46,032 nucleotides of DNA from Polaromonas sp. (GTDB lineage Bacteria; Pseudomonadota; Gammaproteobacteria; Burkholderiales; Burkholderiaceae_C). Shown in pieces: positions 27,137-37,482 of the stretch. The number at the start of each line of letters is the position of its first letter. The first letter of the stretch is position 1. The stretch covers positions 1-46,032 of the forward strand of contig NZ_JAAFGZ010000028.1 in NCBI RefSeq assembly GCF_010365105.1. The letters run 5' to 3'. The notes beneath the pieces are model-generated. The model was not told the DNA's origin and ran no database searches. It saw nothing but the letters and a program-made list of their open reading frames with translations. The position numbers were made by a program, and so were the translations under genes.

Positions 27137-28738
27137 ATGCACGCACGGATCACCCTTTTGTCGCCGGCATGGCGTGCATCCCGCGCGGCGCTGGTACTCG
27201 GTCTCTTGACGCTGGGCGCCGGCCTGGCGCTGGCGCAGGAAATCAACCCGGCCGCGCTTTATGGCGAGCATTGCGTTGCCTGCCACGGCGCGCAGCGCAT
27301 TGGCGGCATGGGTCCGGCGCTGTTGCCCGAAAGCCTGGAGCGCCTGCGCAAGCCCGAGGCGCAAAAAGTCATCGCACAGGGCCGGGTGGCCACGCAGATG
27401 CCGGGCTTTGGCGACAAGCTCCCGCCCGAGGCCATCGCAGCGCTGGCGCAGTGGATCTATACACCGGTCAGCCCGGCGCCGGCGTGGAGCGAAGCCGATA
27501 GCAAGGCATCACGCACCGAAACCCCCGGCACCCGCGACCTGCCAGCCAAACCGGCCTGGCGCGCCGACCCGATGAACCTGTTTGTCGTGGTGGAGGGCGG
27601 CGACCACCATGTGTCGCTGGTCGATGGCGACCGCTTCGAGCCCATCCACCGCTTCACCTCGCGCTTTGCCCTGCATGGCGGCCCGAAGTTCACGCCCGAC
27701 GGGCGCTTTGTGTTTTTTGGCTCGCGCGACGGCTGGATCACCAAATACGACCTGTGGAACCTGACCGTGGTGGCCGAGGTGCGCGCCGGCCTGAACATGC
27801 GCAACGTGGCGGTCTCGGGCGACGGCCGCTGGGTCATGGCCGCAAATTTCCTGCCGCACACGGTGGTGTTGTTCGATGCCGACCTGAACCTCAGGCGCAC
27901 CTACCCTGCGAGCACACTGGACGGCAAGAGCAGTTCGCGCGTTTCGGCGGTCTATGACGCCGCGCCGCGCCAGAGCTTTGTCGTGGCGCTCAAGGACATT
28001 GCCGAACTCTGGGAAATCTCCTACGACCCCCAGGCCAAGCCAATCTTCGATGGCCTGGTGCATGACTACAAAATGGGCGAGGCCATTGCAACGCCCGGTT
28101 TTCTGGGCGTGCGTCGCACCCCGCTGGAAGAGCCGCTGGATGACTTTTTCTTCGACCAGAGCTACCGCCACGCCATCGGCACGCCCCGGCCCCGCGAGGG
28201 CCGTGTGCCGGAGGCGCAGGTCGTCAACCTCGATGTGCGGCGGCGCATCGCCAGTTTCCCGCTGCCCGGCATGCCGCACCTGGGCTCGGGCATCACCTTT
28301 GCCTGGAACGGCACGACGGTGCTGGCCTCGCCCAACCTGAAGGACGGTGCCGTGACCGTGGTCGACATGAAGACCTGGCAGGTGGTCAAGACCATTGCCA
28401 CGCCCGGACCCGGCTTCTTCATGCGCAGCCACGAAAACTCGCCCTACGCCTGGGTGGACTCCATGATGAGCCCGCAGGCCAGGGACACGCTGACCATCAT
28501 CGACAAGCGCACGCTCGAGCCGGTGGCCCAGGTGCGCGAGCCAGGCCATACGCTGTCGCACATCGAGTTCACGCGTGACGGACGCTATGCACTGGCCAGC
28601 CTGATGGAAAACGAGGGAGCCCTCATCGTCTATGACGCCTTGACATTGAAGGAAGTCAAGCGCCTGCCCATGAGCAAGCCCATCGGCAAGTACAACGTCT
28701 GGAACAAGATCAGCCGCTCCGAAGGCACCTCGCACTGA
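27137..28738 (+). CDS. nirN: Dihydro-heme d1 dehydrogenase NirN
   Basis: Periplasmic cytochrome c with a d1-type propeller that introduces the last double bond into heme d1 and hands it to NirS. The 533-residue precursor has a signal peptide ending near LALAQ and heme c motif CVACH at 46-50. The propeller is related to NirS but diverged, with no HDGGWD segment. The ATG at 27137 is two bases after the nirJ stop. It ends the nir cluster; no nirE follows. Confidence 0.92.
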   Translation: MHARITLLSPAWRASRAALVLGLLTLGAGLALAQEINPAALYGEHCVACHGAQRIGGMGPALLPESLERLRKPEAQKVIAQGRVATQMPGFGDKLPPEAIAALAQWIYTPVSPAPAWSEADSKASRTETPGTRDLPAKPAWRADPMNLFVVVEGGDHHVSLVDGDRFEPIHRFTSRFALHGGPKFTPDGRFVFFGSRDGWITKYDLWNLTVVAEVRAGLNMRNVAVSGDGRWVMAANFLPHTVVLFDADLNLRRTYPASTLDGKSSSRVSAVYDAAPRQSFVVALKDIAELWEISYDPQAKPIFDGLVHDYKMGEAIATPGFLGVRRTPLEEPLDDFFFDQSYRHAIGTPRPREGRVPEAQVVNLDVRRRIASFPLPGMPHLGSGITFAWNGTTVLASPNLKDGAVTVVDMKTWQVVKTIATPGPGFFMRSHENSPYAWVDSMMSPQARDTLTIIDKRTLEPVAQVREPGHTLSHIEFTRDGRYALASLMENEGALIVYDALTLKEVKRLPMSKPIGKYNVWNKISRSEGTSH

Positions 28739-28768
28739 GCGACGCTGGAGCTGATCGCGGCGCGGCCT

Positions 28769-29211
28769 TCAGCGCACGCCGTAATGCTTCAGGCGCGCCG
28801 CGTCGATGATGTGGATTTCACGCCTGTCGATGCTGATCAGCTGATGCGCTTCCAGCTCGTGCAGCACCCTGGAAAAATACTCCGGCGTGAGCGACACGCG
28901 CGAGGCCAGGGTCGCCTTGCTGACAGGCAGCGACACGGTGAACACCTCTCCGGTATCACAGCCCTGGACTTCATTTTCGCGCAGCAGGCTGCCGATGACG
29001 CGCTGCAGGCCGCTGTGCAGCGCATCGGCCCCGATGTCCTTGACCAGCCCATGCATGCGCCGCGAAATACCGGCCAGCATGCGCAGGGAAAACCGCGGAT
29101 CACCGCATGCAATTCCTCGCACGGTTCACCATAGCGAAAAATGGTGTCGCCCCGGGCCAGGCGACGCACCACGCAGCCTTGCGAGTGCGTCACGGCGAAA
29201 TCAATGGTCAA
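28769..29211 (-). pseudogene. Decayed CRP/FNR-family regulator next to the nir cluster
   Basis: Two pieces in different frames make up this remnant. The upstream piece (from TTG at 29211 to about 29112) encodes the start of a cyclic-nucleotide-type sensor domain, VVRRLARGDTIFRYGEPCEELHAV in effect. The downstream piece (about 29112-28769) encodes the dimer helix DPRFSLRMLAGISRRMHGLV and a CRP-type HTH ending in HIIDAARLKHYGVR. Around 60 residues of the beta-roll are missing at the junction and the frame changes there. It looks like a DNR/NNR-type regulator inactivated by an internal deletion. A sequencing error alone would not explain the lost segment. Confidence 0.8.
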
Positions 29212-29246
29212 AAAAAATCCCGGCGACCTGATGGCCTGCCGGGATT
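29209..29246 (-). terminator. Intrinsic terminator-like hairpin upstream of the regulator remnant
   Basis: On the minus strand AATCCCGGC pairs perfectly with GCCGGGATT (loop of 13) and is followed by a run of eight T. This is a strong rho-independent terminator for leftward transcription. No protein gene reads into it from the right; hemB starts at 29479 on the other strand. It may end a small RNA or be left over from a lost gene. Confidence 0.7.
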
Positions 29247-29322
29247 GAAACGCCTCTTTGCTGTCACACGCAAAGGCCCCGCTCAGGGAGGAAAAGCGGG
29301 ATGCAATTGCCATCGCTGGTAA

Positions 29323-30495
<1,173 letters not shown>

Positions 30496-30523
30496 AGCAG
30501 GTTCACCGGACTCACCGCCCTAC

Positions 30524-30571
30524 ACTATCAAAAAAATAGCTGCCTGTGCCCGTCCACCCTGCGCAGGCAGC
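30524..30571. repeat. Dispersed repeat copy 3 with hairpin
   Basis: CTATCAAAAAAATAGC begins the element and leads into GCTGCCTG/CAGGCAGC, a perfect 8-bp stem (30539-30546 with 30564-30571). The tail is CAATTTGATGCTTAA. It lies between hemB and corA and may double as a 3' element of hemB, though no T-run follows. Confidence 0.65.
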
Positions 30572-30605
30572 CAATTTGATGCTTAACCCAGAGACTTGAG
30601 CCTTC

Positions 30606-31721
30606 ATGCGCGTGTTCACCATCCTCTCCGGCCAGCACGGCGTCACCGAAAGCGATGCCCTGCCGACCGAACTGCCGGCGCAGGGCTTTGTCTGGATTGC
30701 CTGTGCCCGGCGCGAGTTCGAGGTGATGCTCGCGCCCATCCAGGCGACGCTGCAGCAGTTGTGCGGCACCCAGCTGGTTGATCTGCACGTCTCCGACCTG
30801 CTGAACAACCAGCTGCCATCGCACTACGACTACACCTCGCAGTACGACATGCTGGTGTTTCGGCGGCTGGCAGCCGGCCTGACGGAAACCGACCTGAGCC
30901 AGCCCGGCGAGCCGCTGCACCAGCCCACCAAGCGCAGCGGGCCGCCGGTGCTCAAGCGCATCGACACCAGCCCGGTGGGCTTTGCCGTGTTCGACCGGGT
31001 GCTGCTGACGGTGCATCCGGCCAGCTGCACGGTGCGCGACGCGTATGCACTCAAGCTGCTCAATGCCACCTCGCCCGAAGCACGCGCCAACGGCGTCAGG
31101 CTGCCGGCCAGCCCGGCCGACCTGATGCTGCGCGTCGTCAACCAGATGGTCGATGGCTACCTGGCACTGCGCCGCGAACTGACGCGCCAGATGGACCACT
31201 GGCAATCCGAGCTGCTCAAGCCCGGCACACGCTTTACCAACTGGAACTCGGTGCTCGATGCCCGGCTGGCGCTGCATCTGCTCGACGAGATTTGTGAAGA
31301 CCAGCGCGCCGCCCTGCAGGACTGGATCGATTCGATTGAAACCTGGCCCGATGCCGACACGCCGGCGGGCAAGCGCGAGCGCGAACTGCTCAAGGTGCGT
31401 TCGCGCGACGTGCTGGAGCATATCGAGCGCGTCGTCCACCATGTGCGGCGCATGGAGCAAAGCGCCGAAACGGCGGTGCAGATGCATTTTTCGGCGCAGA
31501 GCAACCGCACCAACGACATCATGCGCACCCTCACGGCGCTGACGGCGGTGTTTTTGCCGCTCAACCTGATCACCGGATTTTTCGGCATGAACTTCGAGTT
31601 TTTGCCCGCCATCCACAGCTCGGCCGGTTTCTGGTGGACGTTCGGCCTGATGCTGCTGCTGGTCGTGGTCGTCGTGTCGGTGTTCTGGCGCAAGCAGTAT
31701 CTGGCCCGCACCAGCCGCTGA
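30606..31721 (+). CDS. corA: CorA-family divalent cation transporter
   Basis: A 371-residue protein with a long cytoplasmic N-terminal domain and two C-terminal membrane helices. The GMN pore signature lies in ITGFFGMNFEFLP. CorA channels carry Mg2+, with Co2+ and Ni2+ as other substrates; zinc export (ZntB) is an alternative for this family and the sequence does not separate them well. ATG 30606 is the natural start. It converges with the Hpt gene. Confidence 0.9.
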   Translation: MRVFTILSGQHGVTESDALPTELPAQGFVWIACARREFEVMLAPIQATLQQLCGTQLVDLHVSDLLNNQLPSHYDYTSQYDMLVFRRLAAGLTETDLSQPGEPLHQPTKRSGPPVLKRIDTSPVGFAVFDRVLLTVHPASCTVRDAYALKLLNATSPEARANGVRLPASPADLMLRVVNQMVDGYLALRRELTRQMDHWQSELLKPGTRFTNWNSVLDARLALHLLDEICEDQRAALQDWIDSIETWPDADTPAGKRERELLKVRSRDVLEHIERVVHHVRRMEQSAETAVQMHFSAQSNRTNDIMRTLTALTAVFLPLNLITGFFGMNFEFLPAIHSSAGFWWTFGLMLLLVVVVVSVFWRKQYLARTSR

Positions 31722-31758
31722 AACGGCTGGTACACAGGCTCCGGCCGGCCCGCACCGT

Positions 31759-32100
31759 TTACTTTTTCGCCGGCGCGTTGGCGACGATGGCGTGCAGTTC
31801 GGCCTCGACCCATTCCAGCCGATGAAGCAGGCGGGAATACCCCTGCGGCTTGTCCAGCGCATGCGCCGCTTCGGACTGAGTGATCACCTCGATGGTGTTG
31901 TACGCAGCCACGGCATAGCACGATCCCTTGATCTTGTGCAGCAGGTCGAGCTGATGGCTCAGATTGTTTTGGGCCAGGGCGGCAGCAAAATCCGTGCGCC
32001 ACTGGGGCAACTGCCGAAGAAATTCAGCACCCACCAGCTGCAAGTACTTCAGGTGGCCCGAGGACTGCTCAAATTTCAACAAGTCGATTTCGGCTTTCAT
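31759..32100 (-). CDS. Histidine phosphotransfer (Hpt) protein
   Basis: A 113-residue single Hpt domain. LLHKIKGSCYAVAA carries the phospho-accepting His at residue 55 followed by the K-G-S signature. Such proteins pass phosphate between hybrid kinases and response regulators. It is 29 nt downstream of the HTH-receiver gene, so the two are probably co-transcribed. The two hybrid kinases nearby, which end in receiver domains without an Hpt domain, are natural partners. Confidence 0.85.
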   Translation of the reverse strand: MKAEIDLLKFEQSSGHLKYLQLVGAEFLRQLPQWRTDFAAALAQNNLSHQLDLLHKIKGSCYAVAAYNTIEVITQSEAAHALDKPQGYSRLLHRLEWVEAELHAIVANAPAKK

Positions 32101-32129
32101 GAACTTGCCCGGCAGGCGGGGCTCATGCC

Positions 32130-32780
32130 TTATTGCGCATCAGGGCACGCTATGCGTTGGCGAAAAAAAATTTGGACATGCGCATCGACAAAGCCCCGCA
32201 GCCGCTGCAGCTCGATCGGCTTGCGCAAAAACAGAACCTGCGGCGACAGTCCGCCGCGCCGCTCAATCTCCTGATCGCTCATGCTCGAGATGACCACCAG
32301 CGCGATGGAATGGTATTCGGGCCGCCCAGCCACCAGCCGCAGCAGCCTGAAGCCATCAAATGGCTGCATGTTCAGGTCGGTGATCAGGATCTGGGGGCGG
32401 TTGCGCTCCAGCATCAACACAGCCTCCAGGCCATCGGCGGCCAGCACGAGGTTCACACCGGGGTAGCCGTCTTCAAAGAGGCTGGCAACGAGCGCTGCCG
32501 TCACGGCATCGTCCTCGACCACCATCGCCGTCAGCGCATGCGGCCGACCATCTGCCAACAGCGGACTGGCTTCAGCGTCAGGCCCTTGCACCAGTCTCAG
32601 CAATGCATGGGGGCCGATTTTCCGATTCGCTGCATCGACTGCGGCACGTGTCAGCCGGCGGTGGCCGCCTTCGGTTTTGACCGCTGCAATTTTGCCGGAA
32701 TCCACCAGCTTTTGCAGCGAGGTTCTGGACAATCCCAGAATTCTTGACGCCTCGCCAATGCCTACAAAGTCTTCACTCAC
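32130..32780 (-). CDS. HTH-receiver protein (MerR/excisionase-like HTH fused to a response regulator domain)
   Basis: A protein of 216 residues if it starts at GTG 32780. Residues 6-50 form a MerR/excisionase-type winged HTH (GIGEASRILGLSRTSLQKLV then GGHRRLTRAAVD). A receiver domain follows from about residue 84, with acidic pair ED/D at 89-91, phospho-acceptor Asp135 in LITDLNMQPFDG, and the conserved Lys in FLRKPIE. The order (HTH first, receiver second) is the reverse of most response regulators. The frame is open up to 32867, but the extra residues look non-coding and AT-rich. Confidence 0.85.
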   Translation of the reverse strand: MSEDFVGIGEASRILGLSRTSLQKLVDSGKIAAVKTEGGHRRLTRAAVDAANRKIGPHALLRLVQGPDAEASPLLADGRPHALTAMVVEDDAVTAALVASLFEDGYPGVNLVLAADGLEAVLMLERNRPQILITDLNMQPFDGFRLLRLVAGRPEYHSIALVVISSMSDQEIERRGGLSPQVLFLRKPIELQRLRGFVDAHVQIFFRQRIACPDAQ

Positions 32781-33017
32781 TTTAGAGCAACTTTCTTGAA
32801 AACAAACAACACCAACTGTATCCACCGGCCAGTTGTCCCTGTATTTGCCAAAAAGAAGAAAGTGCAAAACATCTCAAAATCACAAAACCTCTAAATATTA
32901 GTTAAATTATGTAAGTAATTCTTTTATTCAACATACAATAAAACGAATTTTGCGAATTCTACATTGACAAATATTTAATTCACAAAAGCCTTTCTTAAAA
33001 AATTTCCAACTCGCGTC
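32781..33017. promoter_or_regulatory. AT-rich divergent promoter region
   Basis: The 237-nt gap between the divergent HTH-receiver and hybrid kinase genes is strikingly AT-rich compared with the rest of the window, mostly over 32860-33000. It holds TTGACA at 32964-32969 and an inverted repeat GAATT-TTGCG-AATTC at 32945-32959. No clear -10 partner at 16-18 bases was found. It probably carries both promoters and a regulator site. Confidence 0.45.
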
Positions 33018-34676
33018 ATGAAGCTGTTGTTCAAGTTGTTTTTTCCAAAGCCTTCAGCTCCTGCGGCCGCACCCGCCACAGACCGCGATGGCCCGGCCGG
33101 CTACCTGCGGGATGTGCTCGATGTGCTGCCAGGCGTGACCGTGGTGGCCAATGCCAATGGCGATATTGTGCATGCCAGCCAAGCCGCCACCCGACTGCTT
33201 GGATGGCCTGTCAACTCCCTGCTGGGCAGCCCCCTTGCCCGGTTATTCCCGTCCGGCGAACAGCAGAAACTTTCCACGCTTTTGAGCCTGCAGGGCAACG
33301 TCACAGCCCCGGATCCGGCGACGCAGGAAATTGCCCTGTGGGTTCTCAACAAAAATCTGCAAGTCAAAAAGGCCAAGGCATTGGCGGGTCACATTGCCTG
33401 GCAGGGTGAGCGACTCACCTGCCTGTCACTGCGCCTGGCCTTGATTGAAGACCTGGAACTGCGTCTGGCCCAGGAGCAGACGCTTGAGTTCAAGCAGGCC
33501 AATGACAACAAAAGCCGTTTCCTGGCCGACATGAGCCACGAAATCAGGACGCCCCTGAACAGCGTGTTGGGCATGATCGACCTGCTGGCTTCCTCAACCC
33601 TTGATACCGAGCAGCGCATCTACCTGTCCATCCTGAAAAAAAGCTCGCGCGCCCTGCGTGCACTGATAGACGATGTACTGGACTTTTCAAAAATCGAGGC
33701 GGGCATGGTGGAAACCGAATCCGTGCCTTTCGACCTGCGTGAGACCTTGGACGCCGTGGTGCAGGCCTTTGCGCCGGTGGCCAACGCCAAGGGCGTTGCC
33801 CTGGAGATTGAGGAAACCTTGGCGCATGGTTGCTATGTCGGCGATCCGCATCGCCTGTCGCAAGTGCTCAACAACCTGGTGAGCAATGCGCTCAAGTTCA
33901 CCCGGCACGGCAGCGTCAAAATTGCGGCGACTTCCCGCATGCTGCTCACAGACCAGGACCTGTGCCGCCTGACGATTTCAGTGACAGACACCGGCATGGG
34001 CATTGCCCCCGAACAGCAGGCGCGGCTTTTCGACTCGTTTCATCAGGCCAGCGCATCGGTCAGCCGCCACCATGGCGGATCGGGTCTGGGCCTGTTCATC
34101 AGCAAAAAACTGGTCGAGCTGATGGGCGGCGAAATCTCCATGGCCAGCCAGTCCGGCAAGGGCTCGGTCTTTGAATTCTGGGTCGATCTGCAGCCCAGCC
34201 ACTCAATGGTGGACGCAGTGGATACAGTCCCTCCAGCCCGATTGGAGCCCCTGGCAGGCTCCCGCATTCTGGTGGTGGAAGACGACCTGACCAACCAGAT
34301 CCTGCTGAAGGTCTGGCTGGAACAGGCCGGTGCGACGGTGGTTTGCCGCGCCAATGGCCAGAAAGCGCTCGATGAGTTGTCAATGCAAAGCCATTTTGAC
34401 GCCGTGTTCATGGACGTTTCCATGCCGGTGATGGACGGATTGACAGCCACCCGACACATTCGCCAGCCCCGGGCGCAGGACACGCAGGAGCGCCAGCACT
34501 ACCTGGCCACCCTTCCTGTCATCGGCATCAGCGGCCATGCCTTCAGCGAGGACGTGGCCCGCTGTCTGGAGGCCGGCATGACCGACAGCCTGACCAAGCC
34601 ACTGTCCCGGGTGGCGACGCTGCAAAAGCTGATATCGGCGCTTGAAACCCGCCAAGCGCACAACACCGCATCCTGA
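33018..34676 (+). CDS. Hybrid histidine kinase (PAS-HisKA-HATPase-receiver)
   Basis: A 552-residue soluble kinase. A PAS-like domain (about 30-145, [19 protein letters not shown]) is followed by HisKA with [14 protein letters not shown] (His174), an ATPase domain (N-box [31 protein letters not shown]), and a receiver from about 415 with Asp466 in [12 protein letters not shown]. No membrane segment is seen, so the signal is probably internal. Lacking its own Hpt domain, it likely uses the separate Hpt protein at 31759. It starts the plus-strand set of four signalling genes. Confidence 0.93.
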   Translation: MKLLFKLFFPKPSAPAAAPATDRDGPAGYLRDVLDVLPGVTVVANANGDIVHASQAATRLLGWPVNSLLGSPLARLFPSGEQQKLSTLLSLQGNVTAPDPATQEIALWVLNKNLQVKKAKALAGHIAWQGERLTCLSLRLALIEDLELRLAQEQTLEFKQANDNKSRFLADMSHEIRTPLNSVLGMIDLLASSTLDTEQRIYLSILKKSSRALRALIDDVLDFSKIEAGMVETESVPFDLRETLDAVVQAFAPVANAKGVALEIEETLAHGCYVGDPHRLSQVLNNLVSNALKFTRHGSVKIAATSRMLLTDQDLCRLTISVTDTGMGIAPEQQARLFDSFHQASASVSRHHGGSGLGLFISKKLVELMGGEISMASQSGKGSVFEFWVDLQPSHSMVDAVDTVPPARLEPLAGSRILVVEDDLTNQILLKVWLEQAGATVVCRANGQKALDELSMQSHFDAVFMDVSMPVMDGLTATRHIRQPRAQDTQERQHYLATLPVIGISGHAFSEDVARCLEAGMTDSLTKPLSRVATLQKLISALETRQAHNTAS

Positions 34677-34755
34677 AATAGACAGTTTCCACACCGTCTG
34701 CCGAAATTTCCTCCGGATCTGTTCCCGACATTGACCCCTAGCCGAGACGCCACAC

Positions 34756-36516
34756 ATGCCTTCATTGCTTCTTGAACTCCCTGCCAACGCCGCCAGTGGC
34801 AACCGGAAACCTGCATCAGGCTGGCGCCGGATCCGTGCCGCCGGGATCACGCGCCTGGCCTGGATCACTTGCGGCCTGAGCATTTTCGCGGTGACGGCAG
34901 GTGCACTCATGGCACGCCAGGCCGATTTGTCACAGGTGACCGACTCGATGGACAACACCATCACCCTGAATGCCAAGGGTTATGCCAAATTCGTGGCACT
35001 CACTATCTCCTTGGTTGACCAGGAACTCGCCGATTTGCGCGAGAACCATGTCAAGGGCCTGAAGCTGCCCGCCCAACCGAATATCAATCTCAGTATGAAA
35101 GTGCTTAACGGCCTTCTGCTGCAAGTGGCCGTGGCCGATGCCGACGGCCTGGTCGTGGACAGTTCGCTGGGCGTCCCCAAGACGGCTGTCAGCATTGCCG
35201 ACCGGCCGCATTTCCTGGCTGTGAAGAACAATCCGCAAGACCAGCTGTACATCAGCCAGCCGGTGATAGGCCGGCTGTCGGGAAAGCCTTCGCTGCAACT
35301 GGTGCGGCCCATCCTGACGCCTGAAGGCCGGTTCAATGGCGCAATCATCGGCAGCATTGACCCGGAACTGCTCAAAACCTATTTCACCGACCTGAAGGCA
35401 TTTGAGAACCAGGGCACACTGACCATCGTAGGGGCGGAAGACGGAATCGCCCGGTTCCGGCTGGACAGCCAAGGTTTCAGCGCAGGCCAAAATTTCCGCA
35501 CTTCGCTGCATTGGAAGGAGATCGCCACCCTGTCGTCAGGGCTTTATACACAAAACAGCCTGATTGACGGGGTCTATCGCCGCATTGCCTACCACCGGGT
35601 CGATGGCTACCCGCTGGTGGTGGGGGTGGCCACGGGAATCCAGGAGCAGCTGCGCAATTTTGACATGCGCTGGCGGCTGATCTGGAGTCTGACGCTGGTG
35701 CTGGTGCTGGTGCTGGGCATGGTCGCCGCCACCATCGCCCGGCTGGCGACGGAGCAAAAACGCTCTTACGACCTGATGCAGCAAAGCCGCGCCAAGGACC
35801 GGGAAAGCAACATCATCAAGTCCAACTTCCTGGCCTCGGTGTCGCACGAACTGCGCACGCCGCTCAATTCCATCCTGGGCTTTTCCGAGCTGATCCGCGA
35901 CACCGGCACCGAACCCAAGATCAGCCAGTACGCCGGCCTGATCCACAAAAGCGGCACGCATCTGCATGCGCTGGTCAACACCATCCTGGACCTGGCCAAG
36001 ATCGAGTCGGGCAAGATGAGCTTGATGCCGGAAAGCATTGACCTGCCGCATCTGCTCGAAACCCTGGTGTCCATCCACAAGGTCAATGCCGACCAGAAGC
36101 AGCTCGACCTGTCACTGTCGGTGGATTACGCCGTGCCGGGCACCGTCGAGTCGGACCGCACCAAGCTGGTCCAAGTGTTGAACAACGTGATTCACAACGC
36201 CATCAAGTTCACCCGATCGGGCGCCATCTTCGTGGTGCTGAAATCCGCAGGTGACGCCGGCGTGCTGGTCTCGGTCATGGACACCGGCATCGGCATCAAG
36301 GCCAGCGACATTCCCCACGTTTTCGAGCGCTTCAGCACCATTGAAGCCCCCATGGATGACAGCAGCAACAATGGCAGCGGCCTGGGCCTGGCCCTGTGCC
36401 GGGAACTGCTGGGCCTGATGGGCGGCACGATCAGCCTGGTGTCAGAGTTCGGCCAGGGCACCACCGTCGAAATTTTTATTCCTTACCAAATCCCTGCAAA
36501 AAGGAAAACCGCATGA
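34756..36516 (+). CDS. Membrane histidine kinase with periplasmic Cache-type sensor
   Basis: A 586-residue sensor kinase. A first membrane helix (31-52) is followed by a periplasmic region of about 250 residues that looks like a dCache/PDC sensor (SIADRPHFLAVKNN...YISQPVIG...RPIL pattern), then a second helix (306-328). HisKA carries FLASVSHELRTPLNS (His364), followed by an ATPase domain (LNNVIHNAIKF, DTGIGI, GSGLGLALCREL). Cache domains often bind small organic ligands. Its TGA overlaps the start of the next receiver gene, so the two are likely a kinase-regulator pair. Confidence 0.93.
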   Translation: MPSLLLELPANAASGNRKPASGWRRIRAAGITRLAWITCGLSIFAVTAGALMARQADLSQVTDSMDNTITLNAKGYAKFVALTISLVDQELADLRENHVKGLKLPAQPNINLSMKVLNGLLLQVAVADADGLVVDSSLGVPKTAVSIADRPHFLAVKNNPQDQLYISQPVIGRLSGKPSLQLVRPILTPEGRFNGAIIGSIDPELLKTYFTDLKAFENQGTLTIVGAEDGIARFRLDSQGFSAGQNFRTSLHWKEIATLSSGLYTQNSLIDGVYRRIAYHRVDGYPLVVGVATGIQEQLRNFDMRWRLIWSLTLVLVLVLGMVAATIARLATEQKRSYDLMQQSRAKDRESNIIKSNFLASVSHELRTPLNSILGFSELIRDTGTEPKISQYAGLIHKSGTHLHALVNTILDLAKIESGKMSLMPESIDLPHLLETLVSIHKVNADQKQLDLSLSVDYAVPGTVESDRTKLVQVLNNVIHNAIKFTRSGAIFVVLKSAGDAGVLVSVMDTGIGIKASDIPHVFERFSTIEAPMDDSSNNGSGLGLALCRELLGLMGGTISLVSEFGQGTTVEIFIPYQIPAKRKTA

Positions 36517-36890
36517 GGCAGCTTCACCCCGAGGTCTGGGTTGTTGACGATGAAGAGATCAACCGTATCCTGGCGCGCGCCTACCTGGAGCGGCTGGGCT
36601 GGGAAGTCCGGGAATTTGCCAACAGCGACGACGTGCTGCGCTGCCTGAAACAGGCACGCCCGCTCGCCATGCTGCTGGACGTTCGGATGCCGGGACTGCC
36701 GGGCGATGAACTGGTGCGCCAGATCCGGTCACTGTTTCCTCAAGACGCCATCCGGATCGTGGGCTACACCGCGCATTGCATGGAAGACGCGCTGCTGCCC
36801 GTCATGGCCGCCGGTTTTGACCAGGTTCTGATCAAGCCGGTGTCCTTCCAGCAGATGGCCAACGCCCTGCCGCTGAAGGCGCTGTCCTGA
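36513..36890 (+). CDS. Single-domain response regulator
   Basis: A 125-residue receiver without an output domain. Acidic pair DDE is at 12-14, phospho-acceptor Asp56 lies in LLDVRMPGLPG, and the Lys is in VLIKPVS. It is coupled to the membrane kinase by a 4-nt overlap. It may act as a phosphate sink, a relay member feeding the Hpt protein, or a protein-protein effector. Confidence 0.9.
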   Translation: MRQLHPEVWVVDDEEINRILARAYLERLGWEVREFANSDDVLRCLKQARPLAMLLDVRMPGLPGDELVRQIRSLFPQDAIRIVGYTAHCMEDALLPVMAAGFDQVLIKPVSFQQMANALPLKALS

Positions 36891-37033
36891 ATGCAGACAG
36901 GGGCATCCGCAAGTTTTTCACCCTGCAGGCGGCACCGGGCCACTGGCGCCCGTTGCGTTGCCAGCCTCACAGCGGCTGTCAAGCAAGGCAGGGTATGGTT
37001 TTCAATTTTTTCAATATTTTTCCCGTTACAAAA

Positions 37034-37405
37034 ATGAAAAAGCTATTGATTGTCGATGACGACACGATGACACGCCGGCTGTTGCTGGAAGCCTTCAAGT
37101 ACGACTACCTGGTACGCGAGGCCGCCGATGGCATCACGGCCCTGAAGATAGTGCTGCAGGAGCAGCCGGACGTGCTGATTCTAGATGGCAGGCTGCCCCG
37201 GCTCGACGGCCTGGCGGTACTGGCCGCCATCAAATCCGACCCGCAAATGAAGCATATTCTTGTGGTGATGATGACCGGTCGTGGCCAGTTTTCTGATCTT
37301 GAAAGGGGTGTGACACTGGGCGCTGACGCCTACTTCATCAAACCTGTCAGTCCCAACACCCTGAAAACATGGATCTTGGAAAATATGCCTCAGGATGAGG
37401 GCTAA
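37034..37405 (+). CDS. Single-domain response regulator
   Basis: A 123-residue receiver. It opens MKKLLIVDDDTMTRRLLL; phospho-acceptor Asp51 lies in LILDGRLPRLDG and the Lys is in YFIKPVSP. A longer form from ATG 36995 has a better ribosome binding site (AAGGCAGGGT) but adds only unconserved residues, so the start is open to doubt. The 143-nt gap upstream is AT-rich near the gene and may hold its own promoter. It converges with the degenerate kinase gene. Confidence 0.87.
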   Translation: MKKLLIVDDDTMTRRLLLEAFKYDYLVREAADGITALKIVLQEQPDVLILDGRLPRLDGLAVLAAIKSDPQMKHILVVMMTGRGQFSDLERGVTLGADAYFIKPVSPNTLKTWILENMPQDEG

Positions 37406-37433
37406 ACCACCCCGCTCTGAGGAACGTCGTCCA

Positions 37434-37451
37434 CGCCTGCGGTGCCAGGCG
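37434..37451. terminator. Hairpin between convergent signalling genes
   Basis: CGCCTG-CGGTGC-CAGGCG gives a 6-bp GC stem in the 77-nt gap between two convergent genes. No T-run is present, so it is only a weak candidate for a shared transcription end. Confidence 0.35.
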
Positions 37452-37482
37452 GGACCTGCCCCTGGTGAAACGGGAAATGGCA

